The notes: a model not told the origin generated them from the sequence alone. 5,376 nucleotides of DNA from Bacillota bacterium (GCA_030526765.1 JAUNCB010000107.1:1-5376), one strand, 5' to 3'. Shown: positions 1-5,011, counted from the stretch's first letter. Numbers and translations: made by a program.

Positions 1-365
1 GCGGCGATGCCACATATATCCAGTCTGAAAATGAGGATATGAGCTTCTTTATGCCTTATGAGGGCACAAACCTGTGGTATGATGCCATGGTAATTCCCAA
101 GAATGCCCAGAATCCTCTGCTGGCGCACGAATTCATCAATTATACCCTGACCTACGAAGCGGCATTGGGCAACTCCGAATATGTTGGCTACACCTCTCCC
201 AACGAAGAGGTTATGCTGGAGCTGAGCAGCGAAGAAGGGCTGTATGGCGCGTATGAGGCTTATGTACCCCGTGACGGCTATGAAAAGGACGAGGTATTCC
301 AGGATAATCCGATCATTAAAAAGACCATTGCAGAGCTGTGGATCAAGGTAAAGGCATCGAAATAG
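1..365 (+). CDS. potD: Spermidine/putrescine ABC transporter substrate-binding protein PotD, C-terminal part (5' truncated by window edge)
   Basis: The reading frame enters at base 3 and gives 120 residues before TAG at 363-365; the start lies off the left edge. The family is the extracytoplasmic polyamine-binding component of PotABCD-type importers, and in Gram-positives it is normally a lipoprotein. The visible part matches the PotD C-terminal lobe. A segment reading GTNLWYDAMVIPKNAQNP is followed by an ...INYTL... helix and VGYTSPN. In E. coli PotD the equivalent blocks carry the polyamine ligands Trp255, Asp257 and Tyr293. Here the matching Trp is at bases 75-77, the Asp at 81-83, and the Tyr in VGYTSPN is also present, so the binding site looks functional. 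The family is usually about 350 residues, so roughly two thirds is missing only because of the window edge. potABC would be expected upstream, but this cannot be seen. A terminator follows directly, so potD probably ends its operon. Other polyamine or opine-type solute-binding proteins are less likely alternatives. Confidence 0.88.
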   Translation, partial: GDATYIQSENEDMSFFMPYEGTNLWYDAMVIPKNAQNPLLAHEFINYTLTYEAALGNSEYVGYTSPNEEVMLELSSEEGLYGAYEAYVPRDGYEKDEVFQDNPIIKKTIAELWIKVKASK

Positions 366-377
366 GGCTGAGCCCTA

Positions 378-418
378 CGAAAAAATCTCAGGCACTGTGT
401 GCCTTCAGGCTTTTTTCG
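378..418 (+). terminator. Intrinsic terminator after potD
   Basis: CGAAAAAA at 378-385 pairs with TTTTTTCG at 411-418. Inside it, GGCAC (391-395) pairs with GTGCC (399-403) around a TGT loop. The run of six T after the GC-rich stem makes this a classic rho-independent terminator, starting 12 bases after the potD stop codon. The outer A/T pairing also makes it nearly symmetrical. A second perfect inverted repeat (TAGGGCT/AGCCCTA, 363-377) abuts it and contains the potD stop codon. Confidence 0.85.
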
Positions 419-440
419 TGTTACTGAGTGTATAAACAGA

Positions 441-468
441 GCTGTGCCTGAAAAAGTCAGGCGACAGC
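441..468. repeat. Inverted repeat / RNA hairpin in the potD-downstream gap
   Basis: GCTGT (441-445) and GCCTGA (446-451) pair with TCAGGC (457-462) and ACAGC (464-468), giving an 11-bp stem with one unpaired G (463) and an AAAAG loop. The T-run that follows is short (GTTTTCC), so it would be a weak terminator on the + strand. A possible -10-like TATAAA at 431-436 has no convincing -35. The hairpin may instead be the first domain of a structured leader for the next gene. Confidence 0.55.
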
Positions 469-478
469 CTGTTTTCCT

Positions 479-547
479 CGGCGAAAAACGCGGTTTCCGC
501 CTGCGGATTCCCTTCAGGAACCCTGCGGTTTCCCGAACCTTTTGCCG
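479..547. other. Predicted multi-tier stem structure (candidate structured leader RNA or intergenic palindromic repeat)
   Basis: Nested pairings can be drawn by eye. CGGC (479-482) pairs with GCCG (544-547), and AAAA (484-487) with TTTT (540-543). GGTTT (492-496) pairs with GAACC (535-539) with one G-U, and CCGC (497-500) with GCGG (525-528). TTCC (508-511) pairs with GGAA (517-520) around a five-base loop. The same stretch contains an imperfect direct repeat, CCTGCGGATTCCC at 500-512 against CCTGCGGTTTCCC at 522-534. No coding potential is seen. It ends 13 bases before the Shine-Dalgarno-like GAGGG of the next gene, so it could be a cis-regulatory leader. A dispersed intergenic repeat is equally possible. 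Confidence 0.4.
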
Positions 548-560
548 ATAGTGTGCATAA

Positions 561-565
561 GAGGG
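561..565 (+). promoter_or_regulatory. Shine-Dalgarno-like GAGGG that decides the TTG start
   Basis: GAGGG is the only ribosome-binding-site-like sequence near the N terminus of the small hypothetical gene. Counting from GAGG, the gap to TTG 574 is 9 bases. The alternative start GTG 553 lies upstream of it, and GTG 565 begins on its last base, so neither could use it. Confidence 0.45.
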
Positions 566-573
566 TGAGCGAA

Positions 574-924
574 TTGTTTGAAAAATGTAAACTGATATGC
601 TTAAATCATGCAGAGGGGAAAAAGGACTGGCTGGAAAGAGGCTTTGATGAAGTGATCTTTTCTGCCGACCAGCTGCGGGGAATGCTTCTGATCGGAGAAG
701 CTCTGCCCGATCGCATCATATTCGACGGAGCATTGAAGGATTTTATCCATCTGTTTCCCGAGCGTACCCCGGAGGAAAGCTGTACTCTGGTAAACGGCTA
801 TCTGGAGCAGGGGGTAGCGGAGTTTACGGAAGGGGAATGGACGTTTTTCACCTGCAGAGCGGCGGTGCTTGGCTGCTGCAGCGGGTTTTACCTTTCTGTG
901 CTGAATAAAAAAGATCTGAAATAA
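574..924 (+). CDS. Small hypothetical protein, 116 aa, probable TTG start
   Basis: I do not recognise this protein. The frame is open from 436 to TAA at 922-924 with no ATG near the N terminus. TTG at 574 is chosen because GAGGG at 561-565 lies at a suitable distance. GTG at 553 would add seven residues but has no ribosome-binding site, and GTG at 565 overlaps the GAGGG. The product is soluble-looking and mixed-charge, with no signal peptide or clear membrane span. It has several cysteines, including a Cys-Cys pair near the C terminus within a hydrophobic stretch (AAVLGCCSGFYLSVL). A perfect terminator starts one base after the stop codon, which supports this being a real transcribed gene. 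It lies downstream of a structured intergenic stretch after potD and is convergent with the TauE-type gene. No function is assigned. Confidence 0.6.
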   Translation: MFEKCKLICLNHAEGKKDWLERGFDEVIFSADQLRGMLLIGEALPDRIIFDGALKDFIHLFPERTPEESCTLVNGYLEQGVAEFTEGEWTFFTCRAAVLGCCSGFYLSVLNKKDLK

Positions 925-925
925 G

Positions 926-962
926 AAAAACGGTATCGGAATATTATTCCGATACCGTTTTT
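926..962. terminator. Bidirectional intrinsic terminator between convergent genes
   Basis: CGGTATCGGAAT (931-942) pairs perfectly with ATTCCGATACCG (946-957) around an ATT loop. AAAAA (926-930) and TTTTT (958-962) flank it and extend the stem to 17 bp. The U-tract requirement is met on both strands. It therefore terminates the small + strand gene (stop at 924) and the - strand TauE-type gene (stop at 965). Confidence 0.93.
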
Positions 963-964
963 GC

Positions 965-1741
965 TTACAGAAAGAATTCACTCAATACCTTACAGAACAG
1001 CAGCACAATAACCACCATCAGCATTTTGCGGATCACGGCAGCCCCTTTTCGGATGGCAACCCCTGCACCGATATAATTGCCGCAGATATTAAAGGCTGCG
1101 GCAGGAATGGCAACCACCCAGTATACGGTGCCGGCCAGAATGAACACCACAAGGGAGGCATAATTGGAGGCAAGATTCAGAAATTTGGCATTTCCCGTTG
1201 CCGTGCGCATATCATATTTCAGCAGCAGACAGAAGCCGATGAGGGCGAAGGTGCCTGTGCCGGGGCCGAAAAGCCCGTCATAAAACCCGATCAGCCCGCC
1301 GATCAGAAAGGCGAGGGTATATTTTTTCCCCTTGCTGAATTGATCGGAATGATCTTCATTCCCCATATTTTTATTCATCAGGGTAACCACTGCCACCACA
1401 GGCAGAATGACCAGCAGCATGGTTTTCAGGGTCTGCTCATTCAAAAGCAGAACGATTTTTGCCGCAATGGCAGAGCAGAGAAAGGCGCCTGCTGCCGCGG
1501 TCAGCCCCACGGGGATATCCACCATTTTATTGCGGTAATAGCGCAGGGTTGCGATGGTGGTGCCGCAGGCTGCAGCGAATTTATTGCAGGCATAAACCAG
1601 ATGCATGGGCAGCCCGCTGAGCATATATGCCGGCAGAGAGATCAGCCCGCCGCCGCCGGCGATGGAATCCAGAAAGCCTGCCAGAAAGCTGGCAAGCATC
1701 AGGAAGAGAAAACTTTCGGTTGAGATCATCATGTCAAACAT
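965..1741 (-). CDS. Sulfite exporter TauE/SafE (TSUP) family membrane protein
   Basis: This is a 258-residue integral membrane protein of the TSUP family (formerly DUF81), whose members export or import small organic or sulfur anions such as sulfite, sulfoacetate or sulfolactate. The exact substrate cannot be read from sequence. It has two homologous halves, each with the glycine-rich family motif: DSIAGGGGLISLP at residues 25-37 and GFYDGLFGPGTGTF at 152-165. About eight hydrophobic spans are visible, with a polar linker (residues 123-140, NKNMGNEDHS...) between the halves, as is typical. Length fits the usual 240-270 residues. ATG 1741 is chosen over TTG 1810 because AAAGGAGC lies seven bases upstream and the extra 23 residues are polar and basic. 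The gene is alone on its strand, with its own extended -10 promoter and a shared bidirectional terminator. It is divergent from the lipoprotein gene at 1959. Confidence 0.9.
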   Translation of the reverse strand: MFDMMISTESFLFLMLASFLAGFLDSIAGGGGLISLPAYMLSGLPMHLVYACNKFAAACGTTIATLRYYRNKMVDIPVGLTAAAGAFLCSAIAAKIVLLLNEQTLKTMLLVILPVVAVVTLMNKNMGNEDHSDQFSKGKKYTLAFLIGGLIGFYDGLFGPGTGTFALIGFCLLLKYDMRTATGNAKFLNLASNYASLVVFILAGTVYWVVAIPAAAFNICGNYIGAGVAIRKGAAVIRKMLMVVIVLLFCKVLSEFFL

Positions 1742-1748
1742 GGGAGTT

Positions 1749-1756
1749 GCTCCTTT
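1749..1756 (-). promoter_or_regulatory. Shine-Dalgarno site fixing the TauE-type start
   Basis: Read on the minus strand this is AAAGGAGC, seven bases before ATG at 1741-1739. It decides against the longer TTG-initiated form starting at 1810. Confidence 0.85.
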
Positions 1757-1813
1757 ATCAGATATTTGCTTTGAAACAGCGGTCAGACGATGCCGGCGGC
1801 TGTTCCGCAAACA

Positions 1814-1844
1814 ATTATATCATAAACACAGAAAAAAACTGCAA
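1814..1844 (-). promoter_or_regulatory. Promoter for the TauE-type gene (extended -10)
   Basis: On the minus strand a perfect TATAAT lies at 1819-1814. It is preceded by TGA, giving an extended -10 (TGN-TATAAT). A weak -35, TTGCAG, lies at 1844-1839 with a long 19-base spacer; the extended -10 may compensate. Transcription would start near 1807, leaving a leader of about 65 bases before ATG 1741. Confidence 0.65.
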
Positions 1845-1850
1845 AATCTC

Positions 1851-1865
1851 TTAAGAATATCTTAA
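1851..1865. promoter_or_regulatory. Short palindrome between divergent promoters (candidate operator)
   Basis: TTAAGA (1851-1856) and TCTTAA (1860-1865) form an inverted repeat with a three-base centre. It sits upstream of both the minus-strand promoter (1814-1844) and the plus-strand promoter (1881-1909), where a shared regulator could act. AT-rich sequence produces such palindromes by chance, so the operator role is only inferred. Confidence 0.3.
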
Positions 1866-1880
1866 AAACAAAAAAATGAA

Positions 1881-1909
1881 TTGACTTCATAAAGAGATTC
1901 CTTTAGAAT
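1881..1909 (+). promoter_or_regulatory. Strong sigma-A-type promoter for the lipoprotein gene
   Basis: TTGACT (1881-1886) and TAGAAT (1904-1909) are separated by the optimal 17 bases, each one mismatch from consensus. An A-rich tract at 1864-1880 lies just upstream and resembles an UP element. Transcription should start near 1916, giving a leader of about 43 bases to ATG 1959. Confidence 0.85.
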
Positions 1910-1958
1910 AAGCCTAGTTTCAAGGAAAATACTTATTTAAGGTTGAGGAGGATATACT

Positions 1959-2450
1959 ATGAAAAAGAGAATTTTTGCACTGGCAGCAATCGCAGCACTG
2001 GCTTTTTCCGCAGCGGCATGTAACACAGAATCCAAAATGGGTCAGGAGTTCACAGATGAGGATAAAGCGATGCATGAACAGTACACAAAGGGCTTTATGA
2101 TCGAACAGCCCGGCGAGGAAGAAGGCGGCGTTGTAACACACTTCTATGCATGTGATGATGAAAACACCATTGCTTCCTACGGCTTCAACGCAGCTTCCAA
2201 TGCGGAAGGTTCTTCCGTGAGCATGGAAATGTGTGTAACAGGTGCGGTGGAAATGCAGGAAGACGGCACATTTAAGATCGCAGATGCAGACGGTATGATC
2301 ACATCTGTATACAAAGCAGAATTCCAGGAAGACGGTACACTGAACCTGGTAGTAGATGACATCGTATTAGAAAGCATGCCTTCTGTTGGTCCCGAAGCAG
2401 TTGTAAAATACATGACAGAAAACGCTGGTTTCCATATGTCTACAAACTAA
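1959..2450 (+). CDS. Small secreted lipoprotein of unknown function, 163 aa
   Basis: ATG 1959 follows a strong TGAGGAGG (1944-1951) by seven bases. The N terminus is a lipoprotein-type signal: MKKR, then a hydrophobic Ala-rich stretch, then AAAC with Cys21 as the probable lipidated residue. The -3 Ala is tolerated but not the commonest residue. The mature part is acidic. It has two further cysteines (Cys65, Cys92) that could form a disulfide outside the cell. QEDGT occurs twice (residues 100-104 and 123-127), each followed by alternating hydrophobics, suggesting paired beta-hairpins. I recognise no family. Codons favour GCA, ACA, GTA and GAA more than the neighbouring genes do. With the strong promoter, UP-like tract and ribosome-binding site, this suggests high expression. 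It is divergent from the TauE-type gene and ends at a terminator shared with purF. Confidence 0.88.
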   Translation: MKKRIFALAAIAALAFSAAACNTESKMGQEFTDEDKAMHEQYTKGFMIEQPGEEEGGVVTHFYACDDENTIASYGFNAASNAEGSSVSMEMCVTGAVEMQEDGTFKIADADGMITSVYKAEFQEDGTLNLVVDDIVLESMPSVGPEAVVKYMTENAGFHMSTN

Positions 2451-2471
2451 TGATCTATACGGAAACAAAGA

Positions 2472-2504
2472 AACAGCCCCGAAAAATCGGGGCTGTTATT
2501 TTTT
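2472..2504. terminator. Bidirectional intrinsic terminator (lipoprotein gene / purF)
   Basis: AACAGCCCCGA (2472-2482) pairs perfectly with TCGGGGCTGTT (2487-2497) around AAAA. On the + strand ATTTTTT follows, a strong terminator 21 bases after the lipoprotein stop. On the minus strand the sequence after the stem is T-rich but interrupted (TTTCTTTGTTT), a weaker terminator for purF, whose stop is at 2506. Confidence 0.9.
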
Positions 2505-2505
2505 A

Positions 2506-3933
2506 TCAATCTTCTTTGCCGCTCCAGCAGTAGGTACAAACCTTTTCACGAGGCAGACCGATGGCTTCCAGCAAACCGTCCAGAGACTGATAGCCAAGGG
2601 AAGCGAAGCCAAGCTTTTCACAGATGCGCTTCAGCATGCACTGGCCTCTTTCTGTGGAGGCATCTGCATATTCATGGAGATACTGATCTCCCTGCAGGCC
2701 TTCCAGTTCATGAACGATACGGCGTGCCAGCAGGTCATCTTCCTTGCCCTTGCTGGTGAAGTTCAGGAATTTGCAGCTGTACATGATGGGAGGGCAGGCA
2801 GAGCGCATATGTACTTCCTTCGCATTGGCGCTGTAAAGGAAATCAACGGTTTCGCCCAGCTGTGTGCCGCGAACGATGGAGTCATCCACAAACAGCAGCT
2901 TTTTGTCTGCAATCAGCTCAGGTACAGGGATCTGTTTCATTTTTGCCACACGGTTACGCACCTTCTGGTTTGCAGGGGTGAAGGAACGGGGCCATGTGGG
3001 GGTATATTTTACGAAGGGGCGGGCATAAACCTTGCCGCAGGCCTGGGCATAGCCCATAGCATGAGGCACACCGGAATCGGGGATACCTGCTACGAAATCC
3101 ACATCGGGGAGGGTACCGTTGGCAGCTTCATCTCTTGCCATGATCGCACCGTTTCTGTAGCGCATCACCTCTACATTGATGCCTTCATAGTTGGAGTTGG
3201 GGTAGCCGTAATAGCTCCACAGGAACGCACATACCTTCATATCCTCTCCTGCTGCATGCAGGGTGGTATAGCCTTCGGGAGTCAGCTTTACCACTTCGCC
3301 GGGGCCCAGCTCATATTCGTTTTCATAGCCCAGCTTCTGGTAGGCAAAGGATTCAAAGGAAACGGCATAGCCGTCCTCATCCTTCCCGATCAGGACAGGC
3401 AGTCTGCCCAGATTATCCCTTGCGGCGATAATGGCATCATCCTCTGTCAGGATCAGCAGGGTAACGGAGCCCTTGATGGCAGACTGGGCATATTTGATGC
3501 CGCTGACCAGATCCTCCTTCTGGTTGATGAGGCTGGCGATCAGCTCGGTTTCATTGACTGTGCCGGTGGAACGGCTCATGAACTGATGGCCTTTGTCAAA
3601 TTCCGCCTGCAGAAGCTCCTCTGCATTATTGACAGCGCCGATGGTGGTGATGGCATAGGTGCCCAGATGAGAGCGAACCAAGAGCGGCTGGGGGTCGTGA
3701 TCGCTGATGCAGCCGATGCCGGAAACGCAGCCCTCAAAATCGATCAGATCATGCTCGAATTTTGTACGGAAGGGTGTGTTTTCAATGTTGTGGATTTCAC
3801 GCTGGAAGCCTTTTGCCTTGCTGTGCAGCGCCATGCCGCCTTTTTTTGTACCAAGATGGGAATGGTAGTCCACCCCAAAGAAAATATCAAGCACACAGTC
3901 CTGTTTGCTTGTTACGCCAAAAAAACCGCCCAT
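2506..3933 (-). CDS. Amidophosphoribosyltransferase-like protein (PurF family) with a degenerate glutaminase domain
   Basis: This 475-residue protein has the PurF architecture: an N-terminal class II glutamine amidotransferase (Ntn) domain (about 1-225) and a C-terminal type I phosphoribosyltransferase domain. PurF normally makes phosphoribosylamine from PRPP and glutamine, the first step of purine synthesis. The PRPP loop is intact (LLFVDDSIVRGT, 346-357), as are the upstream GIPDSGVP block (283-290) and four cysteines placed like the B. subtilis PurF 4Fe-4S ligands (Cys235, Cys387, Cys466, Cys469). The glutaminase half is abnormal. It begins MGGFFGV instead of MCG-, so the N-terminal nucleophile Cys is Gly. 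The usual HVRYST, AHNGN and S-D-S/T-E blocks read GCISD (74-78), TTIGAV (96-101) and VNETE (126-130). ATG 3933 has AGGAGG six bases upstream, and no frameshift is apparent. It lies outside any visible pur operon, with its own promoter. I judge it a paralogue with altered nitrogen donor or function. Databases may still call it purF. Confidence 0.9.
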   Translation of the reverse strand: MGGFFGVTSKQDCVLDIFFGVDYHSHLGTKKGGMALHSKAKGFQREIHNIENTPFRTKFEHDLIDFEGCVSGIGCISDHDPQPLLVRSHLGTYAITTIGAVNNAEELLQAEFDKGHQFMSRSTGTVNETELIASLINQKEDLVSGIKYAQSAIKGSVTLLILTEDDAIIAARDNLGRLPVLIGKDEDGYAVSFESFAYQKLGYENEYELGPGEVVKLTPEGYTTLHAAGEDMKVCAFLWSYYGYPNSNYEGINVEVMRYRNGAIMARDEAANGTLPDVDFVAGIPDSGVPHAMGYAQACGKVYARPFVKYTPTWPRSFTPANQKVRNRVAKMKQIPVPELIADKKLLFVDDSIVRGTQLGETVDFLYSANAKEVHMRSACPPIMYSCKFLNFTSKGKEDDLLARRIVHELEGLQGDQYLHEYADASTERGQCMLKRICEKLGFASLGYQSLDGLLEAIGLPREKVCTYCWSGKED

Positions 3934-3990
3934 GTTTTTCCTCCTGTCCTCTATATAAAAAGAGTAAATGAATCGTTTCTGAAAAGTATA

Positions 3991-4010
3991 AGCGGAGACA
4001 CTTCTCCGCT
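3991..4010. repeat. Perfect hairpin at the 5' end of the purF-like transcript
   Basis: AGCGGAGA (3991-3998) pairs with TCTCCGCT (4003-4010) around four bases. The predicted minus-strand transcription start is near 4010, so this stem would sit at the extreme 5' end of the purF-like mRNA, where such stems often stabilise transcripts. On the + strand CTTTTTATTTT follows, so it could also act as a terminator that stops antisense transcription leaving the gene. Confidence 0.6.
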
Positions 4011-4016
4011 CTTTTT

Positions 4017-4045
4017 ATTTTAAACGAAATAAAACGGCAATACAA
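4017..4045 (-). promoter_or_regulatory. Promoter for the purF-like gene
   Basis: On the minus strand TTGTAT (4045-4040) and TAAAAT (4022-4017) are separated by 17 bases in an AT-rich context. The predicted start near 4010 gives a leader of about 75 bases to ATG 3933. This is too short for a purine riboswitch aptamer plus expression platform, and none is recognisable. Confidence 0.6.
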
Positions 4046-4112
4046 CCATAATTGCATAAAACCGACATAGAAAATAAAGGGTATTTTTATCCCTCGGACA
4101 GCAAAAACCGCC

Positions 4113-4155
4113 AAAAAAAGAGCAGGCAGTCATCCGAAAGGGATGCACTGCCTGC
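4113..4155 (-). terminator. Intrinsic terminator after the SIMPL-domain gene
   Basis: On the minus strand GCAGGCAGT (+ coordinates 4147-4155) pairs with ACTGCCTGC (4122-4130). Inside, CATCC pairs with GGATG (4141-4145 with 4131-4135), with one bulged base (4146) and a five-base loop. Seven U follow shortly (4119-4113). It begins about 17 bases after the stop codon of the SIMPL gene and separates it from the purF-like unit. Confidence 0.9.
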
Positions 4156-4171
4156 GAAATCTCTCAGGGGC

Positions 4172-4891
4172 TCAGAAGGAATACACAACGGACAGATTTG
4201 CAGAGATCTGGATCTTTCCGTAGCTGATGGTGGTTCCGCCTGCGCTGTCTGCCGCTGCTTCCTCTACGGCCATGGTTTTCATATTGGATGCCATTTCCAC
4301 ATGGTAGGCATTGCGGGATTCTTCCGTTACGCTTTTTACTGCGCCCAGAGCCCTGCCATAGGCATCGGCAATGGAGCGGGCGGATTTTTCCGCATTGCCT
4401 ACGGCGATCTGAAGCGCCTGTCCATAGTATTTGCTCTGATCGGAAACGGAGAACCGTACACCGCCTGTGCCCGTTGCCCCTGCCTTCAGAGCGGCATCGA
4501 TGTATTTTCCTGTGTTGTCAATGTCTGTGGTAGTCACCTGCAGCTCTGTGTTGGCGCGGTAGCCTGTGATGCTGCGTGTGCCGTTTTTCTCATCGTAATG
4601 ATACTGCGGGTACACAGAGGAATAGGCAGTTACAATATCTTCTTTCTGGATCCCCATTTCCAGCAGGGTATCTGTCACGGCATGAAGGATGCGGTTATTT
4701 TCCTTCTGGGCATCCCCGGAGGTTTTTCCGCCGGTTTCCACACTCAGAATGATATCTGCTGTGTCGGGATCTGCCATGACGATGCCTGTGCCGTTTACAC
4801 GGATCTCACCCTCTGCGGCATAGGCGGAGATGCCTGTGAAAAGGGTCAGCAGTGCTGCCAGTGTCAAAGTGATGAAAAGCTGTTTTTTCAT
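4172..4891 (-). CDS. Secreted SIMPL (DUF541) domain protein
   Basis: The 239-residue product has a Sec signal peptide (MKKQ, a hydrophobic core, then ISAYAAEG with likely cleavage after Ala25). One SIMPL/DUF541 domain follows, from about residue 29 to the C terminus. Family hallmarks seen are the opening strand EIRVNGTGIVMADPDTADI, the middle TGYRANTELQVTT strand, the Asp-Asn-Gly-Lys helix start, and the closing ISYGKIQISANLSVVYSF strand. Bacterial members such as E. coli YggE are periplasmic or extracellular and loosely linked to stress; no enzymatic activity is established. ATG 4891 is chosen because AGGGGG lies eight bases upstream and the signal peptide then begins correctly. ATG 4966 would add 25 polar residues and has no ribosome-binding site. 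The gene is transcribed alone, divergent from the kinase gene, and closed by a strong terminator. Confidence 0.9.
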   Translation of the reverse strand: MKKQLFITLTLAALLTLFTGISAYAAEGEIRVNGTGIVMADPDTADIILSVETGGKTSGDAQKENNRILHAVTDTLLEMGIQKEDIVTAYSSVYPQYHYDEKNGTRSITGYRANTELQVTTTDIDNTGKYIDAALKAGATGTGGVRFSVSDQSKYYGQALQIAVGNAEKSARSIADAYGRALGAVKSVTEESRNAYHVEMASNMKTMAVEEAAADSAGGTTISYGKIQISANLSVVYSF

Positions 4892-4899
4892 ATAGGATT

Positions 4900-4905
4900 C
4901 CCCCT
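4900..4905 (-). promoter_or_regulatory. Shine-Dalgarno site fixing the SIMPL start
   Basis: Read on the minus strand this is AGGGGG, eight bases before ATG 4891. The upstream in-frame ATG at 4966 has no comparable site. Confidence 0.75.
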
Positions 4906-4931
4906 TTTTTGTGTGCTGTGTGATGCTTTGT

Positions 4932-4977
4932 ATGGTTTGACGAACCATCTGCTGCATTCGTTCCATGAAACAGCAGA
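4932..4977 (-). other. Two adjacent stem-loops in the SIMPL leader
   Basis: The predicted leader of about 105 bases contains ATGGTT/AACCAT (4932-4937 with 4943-4948). It also contains TCTGCTG/CAGCAGA (4948-4954 with 4971-4977), the latter with a 16-base loop. They share base 4948, so the two stems touch. Both lie upstream of the ribosome-binding site and leave it free. Any regulatory effect is inference. Confidence 0.35.
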
Positions 4978-4983
4978 AATTCT

Positions 4984-5011
4984 TTGCATTTCCTTCTGAT
5001 TCTATTATACT
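4984..5011 (+). promoter_or_regulatory. Promoter for the PfkB-family kinase gene
   Basis: TTGCAT (4984-4989) and TATACT (5006-5011) are separated by 16 bases. The predicted start is near 5018, leaving a leader of about 33 bases to ATG 5051, with GGAG at 5038-5041. The -10 shares bases 5006-5009 with the opposite promoter. Confidence 0.5.

Noticed and set aside
441..547. CRISPR-like or insertion-sequence end
   Set aside because: There is only one imperfect direct repeat pair and no spacer periodicity, no transposase and no target-site duplication.
601..981. Minus-strand open frame antisense to the small hypothetical gene
   Set aside because: It crosses the perfect bidirectional terminator at 926-962 and overlaps the end of the TauE-type gene. 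The + strand frame has a ribosome-binding site and a correctly placed terminator.
1742..1810. N-terminal extension of the TauE-type protein from TTG 1810
   Set aside because: The extra 23 residues are polar and basic, TTG 1810 would begin within a few bases of the predicted transcription start, and a good ribosome-binding site precedes ATG 1741.
3934..4010. Purine riboswitch or PurR box upstream of the purF-like gene
   Set aside because: The leader is only about 75 bases, with one simple hairpin. I see no three-way-junction purine aptamer and no CCGAAC-type PurR box.
2674..4023. Long open frame (449 codons) on the + strand antisense to the purF-like gene
   Set aside because: It is an antisense shadow: the opposite strand encodes a clear PurF homologue, and the translation (rich in Cys, Phe, His and Ala) resembles no family.
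4892..4966. N-terminal extension of the SIMPL protein from ATG 4966
   Set aside because: It would place 25 polar residues before the signal peptide and has no Shine-Dalgarno site, whereas ATG 4891 has AGGGGG at eight bases.
4052..4999. Long open frame (315 codons) on the + strand antisense to the SIMPL gene
   Set aside because: It runs through a strong minus-strand terminator and the SIMPL gene, and its Cys- and Gly-rich translation looks like antisense noise.
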